Below, piece by piece: positions 45,465-55,536 of a stretch of DNA of 64,000 bases. The stretch lies in contig JAEUWI010000025.1 in the NCBI GenBank assembly GCA_016791475.1, forward strand, positions 32,179 to 96,178, in the 5' to 3' direction. Source of the stretch: Candidatus Hydrogenedentota bacterium (lineage in GTDB: Bacteria; Hydrogenedentota; Hydrogenedentia; Hydrogenedentales; JAEUWI01). Each line of letters begins with the position of its first letter. Position 1 is the stretch's first letter. Made by a program: the position numbers and the translations under genes. Under the pieces are notes generated by a model. The model was not told where the DNA came from. It worked only from the letters and a program-made list of their open reading frames with translations, and ran no database searches.

Positions 45465-47798
45465 CTATCTGCGGCCGCCGCCGCCGCCGCTGCGGCCACC
45501 ACCACCGCCACCGCCGCGATTGCGATCACCACCGCCGCGTCCGCCGCGATCACCGCCGCCACGTCCGCCGCGATCGCCGCCGCGCCCGCCGCGGTCACCA
45601 CCACGATCGCCACGATCGCCACGGTCACGGCTCGCTTCCTTCTTCTCGAGTTCGCTGGCGTCCACACGGCCCAACTCGACGTCGGCCTGAACCTTGGAAA
45701 GGTTCACGCGGCCCATCTTGTCGATCTCGATAACCTTGATGTCGATCTCGTCGCCGACGTTGACCACGTCGGTCACTTCCGCCACCCGACCGGGGGCCAG
45801 TTCGGAAATGTGGATGAGACCTTCCTTATTGCCCACCACCGTGCAGAACGCGCCGAAGTTCATGATGCGCGTGATCGTGCCCTGGTAGATGGCGCCGACT
45901 TCCACTTCCGCCGTAATCTCGCGGATGAGGTCGATGGCCGCCTGCGCGCTCGCCGCGTCCACGGCCGCCACGTTGATCGTGCCGTCGTCTTCCACGCTGA
46001 TTTCCGAGCCGGTCGTGGCCTGGATCTCGCGGATGACTTTGCCTCCCGGTCCGATGATGTCGCGAATCTTGTCCACATCGATCTTGATCGTGTAGATGCG
46101 CGGCGCGTAGGGCGAAAGCTCGGCCCGCGGCGTGGAGATGCACTCGTTCATCTTGCCCAGAATATGCTGGCGGCCGGCTTTGGCCTGCTCCAGGGCCTTC
46201 TGCATGGTCGCGCGGGAAAGGCCCTTGATCTTGGTGTCCATCTGGAAGGCCGTGATACCGTTCTCGGTACCGCACACCTTGAAGTCCAGATCGCCCAGAT
46301 GGTCCTCGTCGCCCAGGATGTCGCTGAGGATGCAGATGTCGTCACCCTCTTTAATCATGCCCATGGCGATACCGGCCACCGGCGACTTGATCGGGATGCC
46401 CGCGTCCATCATCGCCAGCGTGCCGCCGCAGACCGACGCCATGGAGCTGGAGCCGTTGCTTTCGGTCACCTCGGAAACGATGCGAACGGTGTAGGGGAAG
46501 TCCTTCAGACTGGGGTCTTCCGCGCGGGCATCTTCGGATACAAAGGGCACCATGTTCATCAGGGCGCGCTCGGCCAGCTTGCCGTGGCCGATTTCGCGGC
46601 GGCCGGGGCCCGAAATACGGCGCACTTCACCCACCGACCAGGAGGGGAAGTTGTAGTGCAGGAAGAAGCGACGGAACTCGTCGCCCGTGAGCTCGTCGAA
46701 GCGTTGCTCGTCCCGCGTGGTGCCCAGGGTTGCGGTCACAATCGTCTGGGTTTCGCCCCGTGTAAAGAGCGCGGAACCGTGGGCACGGGGCAGGATGCCC
46801 ACCTCAATGCTGATATTCCGGATCTCGTCCAGCGCGCGGCCGTCCATGCGGCGCTGGGTCTCGATAACCTGCTGGCGCATGACCCGCTTCTTCATCTTCT
46901 CGAAAGCGGCCTTCGCGTCGCCTTCGCGCTCGGCGTAGAGTTCCTCGCCGTATTTCTCGGCCAGTTTCGCCAGCGCTTCATCTTTCAGCGCGTCGATGGT
47001 GCCGTAGCGCAGGGCCTTCTCGGAGATGGCCTGGGCTTCGCGGACGCGACCGGCATACGCCTCGATCTCGGCGACGACTTCGTCGTTCAGATTCACTTCG
47101 GCAACCGGCATCTTCTCGACGCCCGCCTTCTCGCGGAGCTCGTGGATGCAGGTGATGATTTTCTGGATGTGGGCGTGGCCGAATTCCAGCGCGTCGAGCA
47201 TCAGGGACTCGGGCACTTCGTGGGCGTGGCCCTCCACCATCGTGATGGCGTCATAGGTGCCGGCAATGACGATATCGATCTCGCTGTGGGGCATCACGTC
47301 GATGCCGGGATTGACGACAAGCTGGCCGTCGATCATGCCGACGCGCACGGCGCCGATGGGCTCGACAAGGGGCACCTTGGAGATGTGCAGCGCCGCGGAG
47401 GCCGCGTTGATGCTGAGCACGTCGGGATCGTTGACGTTGTCGGCCGACATGACCGTCTGGCAGACCTGAAGTTCATTCAGGAAGGCCTTGGGGAACAGGG
47501 GGCGCAGCGGGCGGTCCGTCATGCGGCAGATGAGAATCTCGCGCTCCGAGGGGCGCGCTTCGCGCCGGAAGAAGTTTCCGGGAATCTGGCCCACCGCATA
47601 AAACTTCTCGCGATAGTCCACGGTCATGGGGAAGAAATCCTGCCCCGGTTTGGTGTCCGGTGCGACGCACACGGCGCTGAGCACCATGGTATCGCCACTG
47701 CGGCAGATGATCGAACCGTGCGCCTGCTTGGCGATGCGGCCCGTTTCGAATTCCAGCGTGACGTCGTCAAGCTGTACCGAAAGGCGTACTAGTGACAT
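45465..47798 (-). CDS. pnp: Polyribonucleotide nucleotidyltransferase with long Gly/Arg-rich tail
   Basis: 777 residues. Two RNase PH cores ([19 protein letters not shown] in the first, [20 protein letters not shown] in the second), the helical linker, KH ([16 protein letters not shown]) and S1 ([20 protein letters not shown]). The catalytic Asp region [20 protein letters not shown] is intact. ATG 47798 has GGAG nine bases upstream. After S1 the chain ends in ~55 residues of RDRGDRGG and RGGGDRGG repeats, an RGG-box-like disordered tail not present in typical PNPase. 3'-5' phosphorolytic RNA decay. rpsO lies upstream, a classic pairing. Confidence 0.96.
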   Translation of the reverse strand: MSLVRLSVQLDDVTLEFETGRIAKQAHGSIICRSGDTMVLSAVCVAPDTKPGQDFFPMTVDYREKFYAVGQIPGNFFRREARPSEREILICRMTDRPLRPLFPKAFLNELQVCQTVMSADNVNDPDVLSINAASAALHISKVPLVEPIGAVRVGMIDGQLVVNPGIDVMPHSEIDIVIAGTYDAITMVEGHAHEVPESLMLDALEFGHAHIQKIITCIHELREKAGVEKMPVAEVNLNDEVVAEIEAYAGRVREAQAISEKALRYGTIDALKDEALAKLAEKYGEELYAEREGDAKAAFEKMKKRVMRQQVIETQRRMDGRALDEIRNISIEVGILPRAHGSALFTRGETQTIVTATLGTTRDEQRFDELTGDEFRRFFLHYNFPSWSVGEVRRISGPGRREIGHGKLAERALMNMVPFVSEDARAEDPSLKDFPYTVRIVSEVTESNGSSSMASVCGGTLAMMDAGIPIKSPVAGIAMGMIKEGDDICILSDILGDEDHLGDLDFKVCGTENGITAFQMDTKIKGLSRATMQKALEQAKAGRQHILGKMNECISTPRAELSPYAPRIYTIKIDVDKIRDIIGPGGKVIREIQATTGSEISVEDDGTINVAAVDAASAQAAIDLIREITAEVEVGAIYQGTITRIMNFGAFCTVVGNKEGLIHISELAPGRVAEVTDVVNVGDEIDIKVIEIDKMGRVNLSKVQADVELGRVDASELEKKEASRDRGDRGDRGGDRGGRGGDRGGRGGGDRGGRGGGDRNRGGGGGGGRSGGGGGRR

Positions 47799-47971
47799 TG
47801 TAGTTGACTCCTTGGACACAGTATCGCCTCCCACAACGACCCAGCCCGTATTTTCGATTGTTCTGTCTCTTCGTTCGTTCTTCCATGCACCGATTGCGGT
47901 GCAACGCGCACGAGGGGCGCGGAGCGGTCGCCGGAGCATCTGCTGCTGGCCCCGACCGGACCGCCAAACAA

Positions 47972-47999
47972 CTTGGGGCGGCGTTGCCGCCGCCCCAAG
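47972..47999 (-). terminator. Hairpin between rpsO and pnp
   Basis: Stem CTTGGGGCGGCG / CGCCGCCCCAAG (12 bp) with a GCAA loop (minus strand), just past the rpsO stop. Followed by TTGTTTGG, a poor T-run, so partial termination or an RNase III target is likely, as in E. coli rpsO-pnp. Confidence 0.75.
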
Positions 48000-48005
48000 G
48001 GCATT

Positions 48006-48275
48006 TTACTTACGCAGGCCAAGCTCGGCGATGAGCGCGCGATAGCCTTCGAGGTTGTTCGTCCGGAGGTAGGCCAGCAAGTTGCGGCGCTTGCCCACCA
48101 TGCGCAGCAGGCCGCGCTGTCCGGCGAAGTCTTTCTTGTGGATCTTGAAGTGTTCCGTCAGGTGATTGATCCGGGTCGTCAGCAGTGCAATCTGCACTTC
48201 GGTCGAGCCCGTGTTGGTCTCGGCCCCGCCGAACTTCTGGATCAACTCCTGCTTCTTCTCTTTTGCAATGGACAT
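48006..48275 (-). CDS. rpsO: 30S ribosomal protein S15
   Basis: 89 residues, standard length. Motifs: [20 protein letters not shown] and [20 protein letters not shown]. Binds the central domain of 16S rRNA early in assembly. Has AAGGTG upstream of ATG 48275. Sits between pgk and pnp. Confidence 0.98.
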   Translation of the reverse strand: MSIAKEKKQELIQKFGGAETNTGSTEVQIALLTTRINHLTEHFKIHKKDFAGQRGLLRMVGKRRNLLAYLRTNNLEGYRALIAELGLRK

Positions 48276-48389
48276 GTTCTTTTCACCTTTTCTGTTATTC
48301 GCCCGCAGCCAAGTCAGCCGTCGGTGAGTTCGGCAAGCCGAGCCGGGGGCACCTTCACATTCTCACACCGGCACGGCGCCGGCGCGAGC

Positions 48390-49583
48390 TTATTTGTCGC
48401 TGAGCGCGGCAACACCCGGGAGGATCTTGCCTTCCAGCATCTCCAGGGAGGCACCGCCGCCCGTGGAAACGTGGGCCATCTTGTCCGCCAGTCCAAACTG
48501 CACCACCGCCGCCGCGGTGTCGCCGCCGCCGATGATGCTGATGATGGACGGGTTCTCCGCAAGCACGTCGGCGATGCCGCGCGTGCCCTTGGCAAAATTC
48601 TCCATCTCGAATACGCCCACCGGGCCGTTCCAGACCACGGTCGCCGCCTTCTTGATGGCTTCGCTGAAGAGTTCCAGGGTCTTCGGGCCGATATCCAGCC
48701 CTTCCCAACCGTCTTCGATCTCGCCCAGGCCAACCACTTTCGTGTTGGCGTCGTTCGAGAAGGCGTCGGCTACGATGTTGTCCACCGGAAGCAGCAATTC
48801 GATGCCCTTCTCTTTCGCCTTTTCGATAACCTTCAGCGCCGTGTCCAGACCGTCCTTATCAAGGAGCGAGTTGCCAATCGCATAGCCCTGGGCCTTCATG
48901 AAGGTGTAGGCCATGCCGCCGCCGATGATCAGCGTATCCACCAGATTCAGCAGGTTGTCGATGACCGTGATCTTGTCGGACACCTTCGCGCCGCCGAGAA
49001 TGGCCACCAGCGGACGCTTCGGGTTGCTCAGCACACCGCCGATGTAGGCGATCTCCTTCGCCACCAGGAAGCCCGCGGCGCTCTGGCCGATAAACTTCGT
49101 CACGCCTTCGGTAGAGGCGTGGGCCCGGTGAACCGTGCCGAAGGCGTCGCTGATATACACATCCGCCAGCTTTGCCAACTGCTCCGACAGCGCCGGATCG
49201 TTGGCCTCTTCACCCGGATTGAAGCGGGTATTTTCCAACAACAGGATGTCGCCCGGCGCGAGCTTCGCCACGGCCGCTTCCACCTCGGGGCCGACGATAT
49301 CGTCCACCTTGGTGACGTTGCCGCCGACGAGCGCCCGAAGGCAATCCGCCACGGGGTCCATCTTCAGCTTGCTGTTGTCCTTGCCGGGTTTCGGCCGACC
49401 CAGGTGGGACATGAGAATGAGCTTCCCGCCCTGGTCGCGGACATACTGGATGCTCTTGAGCGCGGCCACAATGCGGGTGTCATCCCGCACGGTGCCGTCC
49501 TCATTCTGGGGGACGTTGAAGTCCACCCGCATGAGCACCGTCTTGTCCTTCAATTGAAGGTCGTCAATACTGAGCTTGTTCAT
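48390..49583 (-). CDS. pgk: Phosphoglycerate kinase
   Basis: 397 residues. Substrate site VDFNVPQNEDG near 20 and SHLGRPKPG near 59; nucleotide site GGAKVSDKI near 201; hinge VVWNGPVGVFE near 330; C-terminal IIGGGDTAAAV near 363. Converts 1,3-bisphosphoglycerate and ADP to 3-phosphoglycerate and ATP. Starts 4 bp after the gap stop, so both form one operon in glycolytic order. No unusual features. Confidence 0.98.
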   Translation of the reverse strand: MNKLSIDDLQLKDKTVLMRVDFNVPQNEDGTVRDDTRIVAALKSIQYVRDQGGKLILMSHLGRPKPGKDNSKLKMDPVADCLRALVGGNVTKVDDIVGPEVEAAVAKLAPGDILLLENTRFNPGEEANDPALSEQLAKLADVYISDAFGTVHRAHASTEGVTKFIGQSAAGFLVAKEIAYIGGVLSNPKRPLVAILGGAKVSDKITVIDNLLNLVDTLIIGGGMAYTFMKAQGYAIGNSLLDKDGLDTALKVIEKAKEKGIELLLPVDNIVADAFSNDANTKVVGLGEIEDGWEGLDIGPKTLELFSEAIKKAATVVWNGPVGVFEMENFAKGTRGIADVLAENPSIISIIGGGDTAAAVVQFGLADKMAHVSTGGGASLEMLEGKILPGVAALSDK

Positions 49584-49587
49584 GGGA

Positions 49588-50619
<1,032 letters not shown>

Positions 50620-50841
50620 TCAGCAGGCATCGCTCTGATGCCGCGACGCGGTTCCCCGGCGGTCCGCTGCTGTGTCAGAACTTCTGGGTGGAGAGAAAAA
50701 GAGGCGGCGCGTGGGGCGCGAGGCGGTACTTGGGGAGGCTCCCCGAAGCAGGGCCGAAAGGGGGGATTTTCCAGCCGGTGGTGTTGATTGCAACCCCGTC
50801 CTCGCTCGCAGGGCACTTCTTTTCTCATCCAAATTGAGAGA

Positions 50842-50871
50842 AGTATGGCACATCCCCGAAATGCAAGTCAA
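50842..50871 (-). promoter_or_regulatory. Sigma-70-type promoter of gap-pgk
   Basis: On the minus strand: TTGACT, an 18-bp spacer, CATACT. The -35 box abuts the stop codon of the MATE gene. Predicts a 5' leader of about 250 bases before gap, long enough for regulation; I see no known riboswitch in it. Confidence 0.55.
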
Positions 50872-52293
50872 TTAGTTCTCGGGCGCGGGCTGGGGCGCGT
50901 GGGCCGGCCCCGGGATGCTCTCGGAAAAGATGTTGATGTGCCGCCATCGCTCGCTCCGGAAACGCCACCACATGAAGCAGCTCAGCACAAAAATATACAC
51001 CGCCGCCCCCACCCAGGCCCCGAGCGCGCCGCCGTTGTAGCGGAAGGCCAGCACCGTCGCACAGGGGATAAACACCACATAGGCGCTCAGGAAGGTCACC
51101 ACCAGCATCCAGCGGGTATCGCCCGCGCCCCGGAGCGCCCCGCTCATGACAATCACAATCGCGTCGAAAATCTGAAACACGGCCGCCACAATAAGTAACT
51201 GATGGCCCAGGCTCAGCACCAGTGCCTCTTCGGGATCGAAAACCAGCGCGATCAAATCGCTCCCGAAAATACCAAATAGGGCCCCCATCACCACCATGTA
51301 GGACATGCCCATCCGCAGTGCCGTGTACGTGCGGGCTTTCGCGCGCTCAAAATCCTGGCGACCGATATATTGCCCGACAATGGCCGATACCCCCTGATTC
51401 AGGGCAAAAGCCGGGATGAAAGAAAGCTGCATGAAGCTCAAGGCCACATTGTTCGCCGCCAGCGGCACCGCGCCCAGCCGGCCCACCACAAAACTGATGA
51501 AGATACTCCAGTTGGCCACATCCAGAAACATCATGCCGCCCGCGGGGCCGCCGACCCGCACCAACTCCACCGCCTTCGCCCGATCAAAGCCCATTTCGCC
51601 CCGCGTGTTGAACTGGCGATGGAAAGGTCCGCTCAGGAACACGGCAAAAAGCAGGAAGAACTGGAGATACATGGAGGCGTTGGTGGCCCATGCCGAACCC
51701 GCGATACCCAAGGCGGGCGCGCCCCAGTTGCCAAAGATCAACATGTAGTTGAGCACAACATTCACCGCCGTACCAATGATCGCCATGACCATCGGCACCA
51801 CCGCATAGTTGGAAGCTTGGAAGAAGACCGCCAGCGTCGTGACGAAGGCAAGTGGCAGATAGCTGAAAATTCGCGGCTGGAAATACTCCAGTTCGAGCCG
51901 GGTAACCTCCGCCTCGTGCCCCATGAGCCCGAACAGGTAGGGGGCCAGGGGATAAAAGACGATGGATATCAGACCCGCGATCAGGGAAAGATACAGGCCC
52001 TGCCAGGCGTAGCGCGCGCAAAGGTGGGGCTCGTCACGACCAATACACTGGGCCACAAAGGTACCCACACAGCCCACAATTCCCAGGAGGAGCGTGCTCA
52101 CCGTATACGACCAGATGCTCGCCGACCCCACCGCGGCCAACTCTTCCGTTCCGAGCATGTTCACCATGACCCGGTCCGTAAACTCCATCACCGCGAAAGA
52201 GAGCGACCCCAGGACAATGGGGCCGGACATGACGGTAATTTCACGCACACCGGTCCAGCGTGATTCATCCTTCTGGTGCACTACGGAACTCAC
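50872..52293 (-). CDS. MATE-family efflux transporter
   Basis: 473 residues, 12 TM segments in two six-helix bundles. FTDRVMVNMLGTEELAAVGS in TM1 and LNQGVSAIVGQYIG in TM7 are characteristic. Expels cationic compounds or exports lipids in exchange for Na+ or H+; substrate unknown. The start at GTG 52293 lacks a good Shine-Dalgarno site. Ends in a Pro-rich tail HAPQPAPEN. Confidence 0.92.
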   Translation of the reverse strand: MSSVVHQKDESRWTGVREITVMSGPIVLGSLSFAVMEFTDRVMVNMLGTEELAAVGSASIWSYTVSTLLLGIVGCVGTFVAQCIGRDEPHLCARYAWQGLYLSLIAGLISIVFYPLAPYLFGLMGHEAEVTRLELEYFQPRIFSYLPLAFVTTLAVFFQASNYAVVPMVMAIIGTAVNVVLNYMLIFGNWGAPALGIAGSAWATNASMYLQFFLLFAVFLSGPFHRQFNTRGEMGFDRAKAVELVRVGGPAGGMMFLDVANWSIFISFVVGRLGAVPLAANNVALSFMQLSFIPAFALNQGVSAIVGQYIGRQDFERAKARTYTALRMGMSYMVVMGALFGIFGSDLIALVFDPEEALVLSLGHQLLIVAAVFQIFDAIVIVMSGALRGAGDTRWMLVVTFLSAYVVFIPCATVLAFRYNGGALGAWVGAAVYIFVLSCFMWWRFRSERWRHINIFSESIPGPAHAPQPAPEN

Positions 52294-52486
52294 TACGTTG
52301 ACTGGCCTCGTTTACCCATCTCGCCCAAAACGCCCTAGGGTAACACACTTCAGGGCCGAAAGGCATTCTTGAAAGGCCCAGGACCGGAGACGAAAGTCGA
52401 GGGCGCGTCCGATAATGACTATCGACTATCAACTGACTACGCATAACGCACTGGACTTTTTCGACGATTCCGTGTAGCCTCAATGT

Positions 52487-52999
52487 ATGGCACTGATCGG
52501 ACTTCACATAAACGACCCTGCCAATCGCCTCACGTTGAAGGCCATGTTGGAATTGGAGGGGCACAGGATCCTCGAAGGTGATGTGGGTACACCCCTGCTC
52601 ATTACCGACGACTTGGACAGGGCGGCAGACCGTGTTTCAGACGCAACCACGGTTCTGGTCCTCTGCACCTCCGACGAGGTCGGACGCGCGGTGGACGCCA
52701 TGAAGAAGGGCGTATACGGGTACATATTCCTCCCTTTCCAGCCGGGCGAAGCGGGCCTCATGGTGCAACGCGCCCTGGGCGGCAGCTCGACGGAGTCGGG
52801 TGCGGCCCCCGCTCCGGAAAGCCCCCTGCGCCGCCTGGAGGACGTCGAATCGGAGTACATCCTCGGCGTGTTAAGGCGCTGTAAGAACAATCAGGCCCGG
52901 GCCGCCCGCGTTCTCGGCATCGGGCGGAACACCCTCTGGCGTAAACTGCGCAAAATCGAGACCTTCAGAAAGATGGCCGGCCAGCCCCCGCTGGACTGA
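52487..52999 (+). CDS. Fis-type HTH regulator with degenerate receiver-like N-terminus
   Basis: 170 residues. The N-terminal ~100 residues resemble a response-regulator receiver (VLVLCTSDEVGRAVDAMKKG and VYGYIFLPFQPGEAGLMVQ), but the conserved Lys before Pro-Phe is Leu82 and the acidic pocket is reduced to one Asp, so normal phosphorylation is doubtful. A linker (SSTESGAAPAPES) leads to a Fis/HTH_8 domain, helix-turn-helix NQARAARVLGIGRNTLWRKL (about 135-154), as at the C-terminus of NtrC-class proteins. No AAA+ domain. No strong RBS is seen before 52487. Lies between MATE and G1PDH-like genes. Confidence 0.83.
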   Translation: MALIGLHINDPANRLTLKAMLELEGHRILEGDVGTPLLITDDLDRAADRVSDATTVLVLCTSDEVGRAVDAMKKGVYGYIFLPFQPGEAGLMVQRALGGSSTESGAAPAPESPLRRLEDVESEYILGVLRRCKNNQARAARVLGIGRNTLWRKLRKIETFRKMAGQPPLD

Positions 53000-53100
53000 G
53001 GCCGGGCCATATCCCATTTGCCAAGCCCGATCACGCTTATCCGATTTTGCCTCCCTTGCTCTGCTATACTCTTGCCAGCTTCAACCCGGAAATCCTCCCC

Positions 53101-54408
53101 ATGACCCAACTCGGCTGGCACAGCCTCGGAACCGCCTTCGACTGCACCTGCGGCGAACGCCACGAGCTCCCCATCGAACGCTGCACCATCGGCGAAAACG
53201 CCGCGCGGGATCTGGCCGACTTCGCCAAGACCCGCTGCGGTCGCCGCGCCCTCATCGTGTCCGACGAAAACACCCAGGAAGCCGCCGAAGGCCGTGTCCA
53301 CGAAGCGTTGCACGATTCGGGTATCGCCTTCGACGAAAAAACCTACGGCGCGCAGCCTTTCGAGGCCACCCAGGAGCAGGCCAATATCGTGGCCGAGGAA
53401 GGACGCCACGCGGACTTCTATGTGGCCATCGGCGCGGGCACCCTGTGCGATCTCGCCAAGGACGCCGCCAACAAACAGGGCAAGCCCGTACTTCTCTACC
53501 CCACCGCCGCCTCCATGAACGGCTACACCTCCGCCATCGTGGCCCTGAAGGTAAAGGGCCTGAAGCGCACCCTGCCCTGCAAGCCCGCCCTCGGCGTTTT
53601 CGCCGACCCCGCCGTGGTCGCCACCGCCCCCCAACGCATGGCCGCCGCGGGTGTCGCCGACTTCCTCTCCAAGTGCTCCTCCGCCGCCGACTGGCGCGCG
53701 GCCCATCTGCTCCGCGGCGGTTATTATTGCGACCGCCCCCGCGAGTTCAACGACGGCATCCAGGAGCGCCTCTTCCAGCAGGCCCAGGCCATCGGTCAGG
53801 GCGACCCGGAGGGCATCCGCCTTGTTCTGGAGGCCCTGCTCCTAAGCGGCTTCGGCATGGTCATCGCCGGCTCCTCCGCCCCGGCCTCCGGCGGCGAGCA
53901 CCTCATATCCCATTACCTCGACATGAAGCACGCCCTCTACGGCACTGGCCAGGATCTCCACGGCGCCCAGGTGGGCGTCGCCACCATACACACCCTCGGC
54001 CTCTGGGAAAACGTGCTCGCCCTCGATCCCGCCGACCTCGACGGTGAATCCCTTTTTGCCCGGCAGCCCGGCGAGGATGAAATTGAAGCCAGTATCTTTG
54101 CCGATTGGGGCAAAGAAGTCGGCAAGGAAGTCCTCGGCCAGTGGCGGGAAAAGCGCCTCGACCGTGAAGCTTTCCTGCGCGAAATTGAAGTCTTCAAGAC
54201 CATGCTCCCCCGTCTGCGCGAAGAGGCCCGGCGCGAATTGCAACCCGCCGCGATCGTCACTGAGTGCATCCGCGCCTGTGGTGGACCTGTGAGCCCGGAA
54301 GCCTTAACCGTCTCCACCGAGGAATATCACAACGGCGTGGCGCGGGCGCGCTACCTGCGCAACCGCTTCACCATCCTCGACCTCGCGGCGGAGCTCGGCC
54401 TGGCATGA
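53101..54408 (+). CDS. sn-Glycerol-1-phosphate dehydrogenase-like (AraM/EgsA family)
   Basis: 435 residues. The N-terminal NAD fold shows AIGAGTLCDLAKDAA (about 109-123) followed by YPTAASMNGYTSA (about 133-145), the family's signature. Metal ligands by alignment: D187 (GVADFLSK), H267 or H271 (GGEHLISHYL) and H287 (QDLHGAQ). In archaea EgsA makes the G1P backbone of membrane lipids; in Bacillus AraM feeds a heptaprenylglyceryl phosphate. Here there is no lipid ether synthase next to it. About 50 residues longer at the C-terminus than AraM. The stop overlaps the next gene. Confidence 0.87.
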   Translation: MTQLGWHSLGTAFDCTCGERHELPIERCTIGENAARDLADFAKTRCGRRALIVSDENTQEAAEGRVHEALHDSGIAFDEKTYGAQPFEATQEQANIVAEEGRHADFYVAIGAGTLCDLAKDAANKQGKPVLLYPTAASMNGYTSAIVALKVKGLKRTLPCKPALGVFADPAVVATAPQRMAAAGVADFLSKCSSAADWRAAHLLRGGYYCDRPREFNDGIQERLFQQAQAIGQGDPEGIRLVLEALLLSGFGMVIAGSSAPASGGEHLISHYLDMKHALYGTGQDLHGAQVGVATIHTLGLWENVLALDPADLDGESLFARQPGEDEIEASIFADWGKEVGKEVLGQWREKRLDREAFLREIEVFKTMLPRLREEARRELQPAAIVTECIRACGGPVSPEALTVSTEEYHNGVARARYLRNRFTILDLAAELGLA

Positions 54409-55487
54409 ACGGCCTGTGGGCGATTTGCCTGCTTGTCGCCGCCATCGACGGCACCACCAGCCCGCCGCCCCCCCTGCCGGTCTCACACCTCATTCCCGAA
54501 TCCCTCAGCCGGTTGCTGGCCACCCGTCCCGAGCTGCTCCAGCACCACGAAGGCTATTTGAAGCAATTGGCCGCGCGCCCGGCCCTGGGCGCAGCGGAAA
54601 CGGCCTGGTGGCAGGCCAGCACCGCGCCCGCCCTCCGGAGCCTGGCCCTCCACTTTGAAGAGGCCCTGGCCGACAACGACACGGCCTCCCTCCGATTCGA
54701 CGCCTTCTACAAGGCCCTGTACGAAAACCCGGAGATGCGGAGCGCCGTGGAAACCCTGGTGCGCACGGAACTGGAGCGGGCGCGAACCGATCGCAGCCTC
54801 CCCGCCGCTCTCCGCTTCATCCGCGCGAACCCGGACATCGGTCTGCGCTTCCTGAAGGATCCAAAGCAGGTCCGCCCCCTCCCCGCGCCGCTGGACGCCG
54901 CCTACAAGGCCTTTGAACGCCAGCCCGAGTGGCGCGCCGCCCTCTTCACCGCGCTCGACGCCATCGCCCACCTCCCCGATGCCCACATGACCATTTTCCC
55001 GTGGTGGCGCGAACTCGACGCACTTGAATCCAAAACCGAATCCGCCGCACTGGATGACGCGCTTCAGGAACGGCCCAATGAATACTGGAAATGGCACCAG
55101 CGAAACCTGAGCCTCGCCAACGTGGAGCAAGCCGCGCCCTGGATGCGCTACTGGAGCAGCCTCATCCACCGCGATCCCGAACTCGCCAAAGAATACGGGC
55201 CCTTCATGACCCGATTGCTCGAAGAGCCCGAAATGCTGCGCCAGCACCTGGTCGACTTGCAGGAAAAGGAGGGGGATGACACCGCAAGAACCTGGCCACC
55301 GGATTCAGCCCCGCCGCGCCTGGAACCGCTGTCGGAGGACGATGCCCCCGAAAAAATGCGCCGCGCCATCGAACGCCCGACGGTTGAGCGACCCAACATC
55401 GAACGCCCTCAGCGCCCCGCCATGGACCGGCCCCAACGCCCGACCAGGCCCACCGCACCCTCCGGATCGGCGACCAGGACACGGTAG
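54405..55487 (+). CDS. Exported alpha-helical protein of unknown function, Pro/Arg-rich tail
   Basis: 360 residues. Starts within the G1PDH stop (ATGA), so it is translationally coupled. The N-terminus MNGLWAICLLVAAIDG looks like a short signal or membrane anchor, then a Pro stretch. About 280 residues of amphipathic helices follow (LLATRPELLQHHEGYLKQLA; FIRANPDIGLRFLKDPK), with a repeated phrase 'x-NPEMR/NPDIG/DPELA' about every 40-60 residues. The tail has tandem ERPTVERPNIERPQRP-type units. I do not recognise the family. Coupling to the G1P enzyme suggests a shared envelope-lipid role, but that is a guess. Confidence 0.7.
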   Translation: MNGLWAICLLVAAIDGTTSPPPPLPVSHLIPESLSRLLATRPELLQHHEGYLKQLAARPALGAAETAWWQASTAPALRSLALHFEEALADNDTASLRFDAFYKALYENPEMRSAVETLVRTELERARTDRSLPAALRFIRANPDIGLRFLKDPKQVRPLPAPLDAAYKAFERQPEWRAALFTALDAIAHLPDAHMTIFPWWRELDALESKTESAALDDALQERPNEYWKWHQRNLSLANVEQAAPWMRYWSSLIHRDPELAKEYGPFMTRLLEEPEMLRQHLVDLQEKEGDDTARTWPPDSAPPRLEPLSEDDAPEKMRRAIERPTVERPNIERPQRPAMDRPQRPTRPTAPSGSATRTR

Positions 55488-55536
55488 CCGATTGACCCCA
55501 CGTGTCGAAATGCTGTCACGCCTTCGATGCTGACGT

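Noticed and set aside
45332..45667. N-terminal extension of the M16 protease
   Set aside because: It would read through the pnp terminator and the tail coding region in another frame, giving Ala/Val filler; the TTG with AAAGGA gives the family length.
45810..47792. 660-codon plus-strand frame opposite pnp
   Set aside because: Antisense shadow of a fully conserved PNPase.
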